A DNA stretch of 14,839 bases, taken from Actinomycetospora sp. (GTDB lineage: Bacteria; Actinomycetota; Actinomycetes; Mycobacteriales; Pseudonocardiaceae). Position 1 is the stretch's first letter; the number at the start of each line of letters is the position of its first letter. Below, piece by piece: positions 13,614 to 14,839 of the stretch. Both the position numbers and the translations under genes were made by a program. The stretch is taken from positions 1 to 14,839 of the forward strand of contig JAICLN010000051.1 of NCBI GenBank assembly GCA_025925615.1, given 5' to 3'. The notes under the pieces are model-generated. The model ran no database searches. It saw only the letters and a list, made by a program, of their open reading frames with translations, and was not told where the DNA came from.

Positions 13614-13799
13614 GCTCGCCGGCTGGCCCCCCAGCTCTGATCAGCAGCACACGAGGCAGGTCGGGCGGCCCGCAGACCTGCCCACGTGCTCTCGACGTCG
13701 GACAGGCGCGGCGAAGGACGCGCCCCGTCCTCCCCGTCGGGCCGGGACGGCGAGCGTGGTGCGCGAGGAGCTCGCACGGCCGCGTCACCGTGGCCTCAT

Positions 13800-13805
13800 T
13801 ACGCT
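13800..13805 (+). promoter_or_regulatory. -10 box TACGCT for leaderless menD
   Basis: TACGCT is eight bases before the menD GTG (13814), so initiation is expected at the start codon. The hexamer is the same as at 10689 and 2226, and no Shine-Dalgarno is present. Confidence 0.5.
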
Positions 13806-13813
13806 CACGGGCC

Positions 13814-14839
13814 GTGAACCCGTCGACCGTGCAGGCCCGCGTGGTCGTCGACGAGTGGATCCGCGGCGGCGTCCGCGACGTCGTCGCGTGCCCCGGCTCG
13901 CGCAACGCCCCGCTGCTGCTGGCGGTGCACGCGGCCGACGCCGCCGACCGGGTCCGCCTGCACATGCGCATCGACGAGCGCTCGGCCGGCTTCCTCGCCG
14001 TCGGGCTCGCTGCGCGCTCCGGACGCCCCGTACCCGTCGTCGTGACCTCCGGGACCGCCGTCGCGAACCTGCACCCGGCGGTGCTCGAGGCGTCCCACGC
14101 GGGCGTGCCGCTGGTCGTCGCCAGCGCCGATCGGCCGCTGGAGCTGGTGGGGACCGGCGCGAACCAGACCGTCGACCAGGCCGGGCTCTTCGGTGGCGCG
14201 GTGCGGGCGAGCGTCGTGCTGCCGCTCGCCGAGGAGCGCGCCCGCGCCGCGGACGGCTGGCGGGCCGCGGTCTGCCGCGCCCTCGACCGCGCCGTGGGCA
14301 CCGGCACCGCCGACCCCGGCCCGGTGCAGCTCGACGTCCCGCTGCGCGAGCCGCTGGTCCCCGAGGCGTCCGACGAGGCCGAGCTCCCGGCCTGGGCGGC
14401 CGGGCGTCCCGACGGCGGGCCGTGGACCCGGGTCGCCGCGCACGTCCCGCGGGTGGGTGCCCTCGACCTCTCCGCGTCGATCCCGACGGTGGTCGTGGCC
14501 GGCCACGGCGCCGCCGCCCCCGACGGCCTGCCCGCGGGCGTGCCCGTCATCGCCGAACCGACCTCCTCGCTGTGGGGCCACGGGCTGCGCGCCGGGACGC
14601 GCCTGCTCGACGCCGCGCTCGGCGGCACCGCGCCGGACCTGCTGCCCGAGCGCGTCGTCGTCCTGGGCCGCCCGACGCTGCACCGCGCCGTCTCGCGGCT
14701 GCTGGCCGATCCGCGGGTGGAGGTCGTGGTGGTGCCGTCCGCCTCCCCCGACGGCGCCGCCCGGCCCGGGTGGACCGACGTGGCCGCCACCGCGCGCCAG
14801 GTCGGCGCCCTGCCCCCGCCGCCGGCCTGGGGGGTCGAC
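13814..14839 (+). CDS. menD: 2-succinyl-5-enolpyruvyl-6-hydroxy-3-cyclohexene-1-carboxylate synthase MenD, N-terminal part
   Basis: A ThDP-dependent enzyme that joins 2-oxoglutarate and isochorismate, the first committed step of menaquinone synthesis. The frame is open from GTG 13814 to the right edge (342 codons), so the C-terminal ThDP-diphosphate-binding part, about 200 residues, is not in the window. Visible motifs are ACPGSRNAPLLLA (residues 25-37), the ThDP-activating glutamate in RIDERSAGF (Glu55), VVTSGTAVANLHPAV, SADRP and GANQTVDQ. All are characteristic of MenD among ThDP enzymes. The start MNPSTVQARVVVDEW matches the usual N-terminus. It is transcribed away from menA and the secreted-protein gene and has its own likely leaderless promoter. 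Identification is firm. Confidence 0.95.
   Translation, partial: MNPSTVQARVVVDEWIRGGVRDVVACPGSRNAPLLLAVHAADAADRVRLHMRIDERSAGFLAVGLAARSGRPVPVVVTSGTAVANLHPAVLEASHAGVPLVVASADRPLELVGTGANQTVDQAGLFGGAVRASVVLPLAEERARAADGWRAAVCRALDRAVGTGTADPGPVQLDVPLREPLVPEASDEAELPAWAAGRPDGGPWTRVAAHVPRVGALDLSASIPTVVVAGHGAAAPDGLPAGVPVIAEPTSSLWGHGLRAGTRLLDAALGGTAPDLLPERVVVLGRPTLHRAVSRLLADPRVEVVVVPSASPDGAARPGWTDVAATARQVGALPPPPAWGVD

Larger units (their letters stand above)
13276..13813. other. 538-base intergenic region without a convincing gene
   Basis: This gap separates the divergent secreted-protein and menD genes. It holds the nested inverted repeat at 13549-13613, a related ATGATCACGAGC at about 13439-13450 and another TGATCA at 13638, and the menD -10 box at its right end. 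Short open frames exist on both strands (for example 13341-13613 minus), but they cross the inverted repeat, have no Shine-Dalgarno and show no recognisable domain. I see no tRNA or other known RNA. Confidence 0.6.

Noticed and set aside
1..14839. tRNA, rRNA, CRISPR, insertion sequence or prophage
   Set aside because: No cloverleaf-like or rRNA sequence, evenly spaced direct repeats, transposase motifs or integrase genes were seen by eye. A tRNAscan/Infernal run would settle the RNA part.

Overview
The window is very GC-rich (roughly three quarters G+C), with GTG starts and 4-base start/stop overlaps throughout. It looks like chromosomal DNA of an actinobacterium. The gene order hemL, histidine phosphatase, thioredoxin-like lipoprotein, ccdA, resB, ccsB, MinD-like ATPase matches what I remember of the Mycobacterium tuberculosis Rv0524-Rv0530 block. 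BldC and the menaquinone genes menA and menD also fit. A member of the Pseudonocardiales is my best guess, but this is inference. I see no rRNA, tRNA, CRISPR array, phage or insertion sequence.

Positions 1-7528 run left to right. They hold the C-terminal part of glutamate-1-semialdehyde aminomutase (haem precursor supply) and a small histidine phosphatase. The complete System II cytochrome c maturation set follows: TlpA/ResA-like lipoprotein, CcdA, ResB and CcsB. CcdA passes electrons to the lipoprotein, which keeps apocytochrome c thiols reduced, while ResB/CcsB move and attach haem. An EspI-like ATPase with a long Pro/Thr-rich N-terminus closes this block. A cluster of inverted repeats (2026-2146) separates the lipoprotein gene from ccdA.

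Positions 7565-9692, on the minus strand, are the most interesting part. Three genes are joined by GTGA and ATGA overlaps: a TIGR04222-type membrane protein ending in a Gly/Ser/Cys tail with four SSCG repeats and six cysteines, a DUF692 multinuclear non-haem iron oxidative enzyme (MNIO), and a 113-residue accessory protein. MNIO enzymes are known to modify cysteines of ribosomally made peptides. The arrangement suggests that the membrane protein's own tail is the substrate, i.e. an anchored, RiPP-like modified cysteine tail. Its 5' leader is unusually AT-rich for this genome and holds several hairpins.

Positions 9825-10486 (minus strand) encode a one-helix membrane protein and the developmental regulator BldC, separated by strong hairpins. 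Position 10702 starts a small DUF4229-type membrane protein on the plus strand. It converges on menA (minus) at a perfect 42-bp palindrome. Upstream of menA lies a secreted protein with an RlpA-like double-psi beta-barrel and an SH3-like domain. After a 538-bp intergenic region with nested inverted repeats, menD starts at 13814 and runs off the right edge. Several starts (10702, 11961, 13814) lie 6-8 bases after a TANNNT -10 box, which suggests leaderless transcripts.
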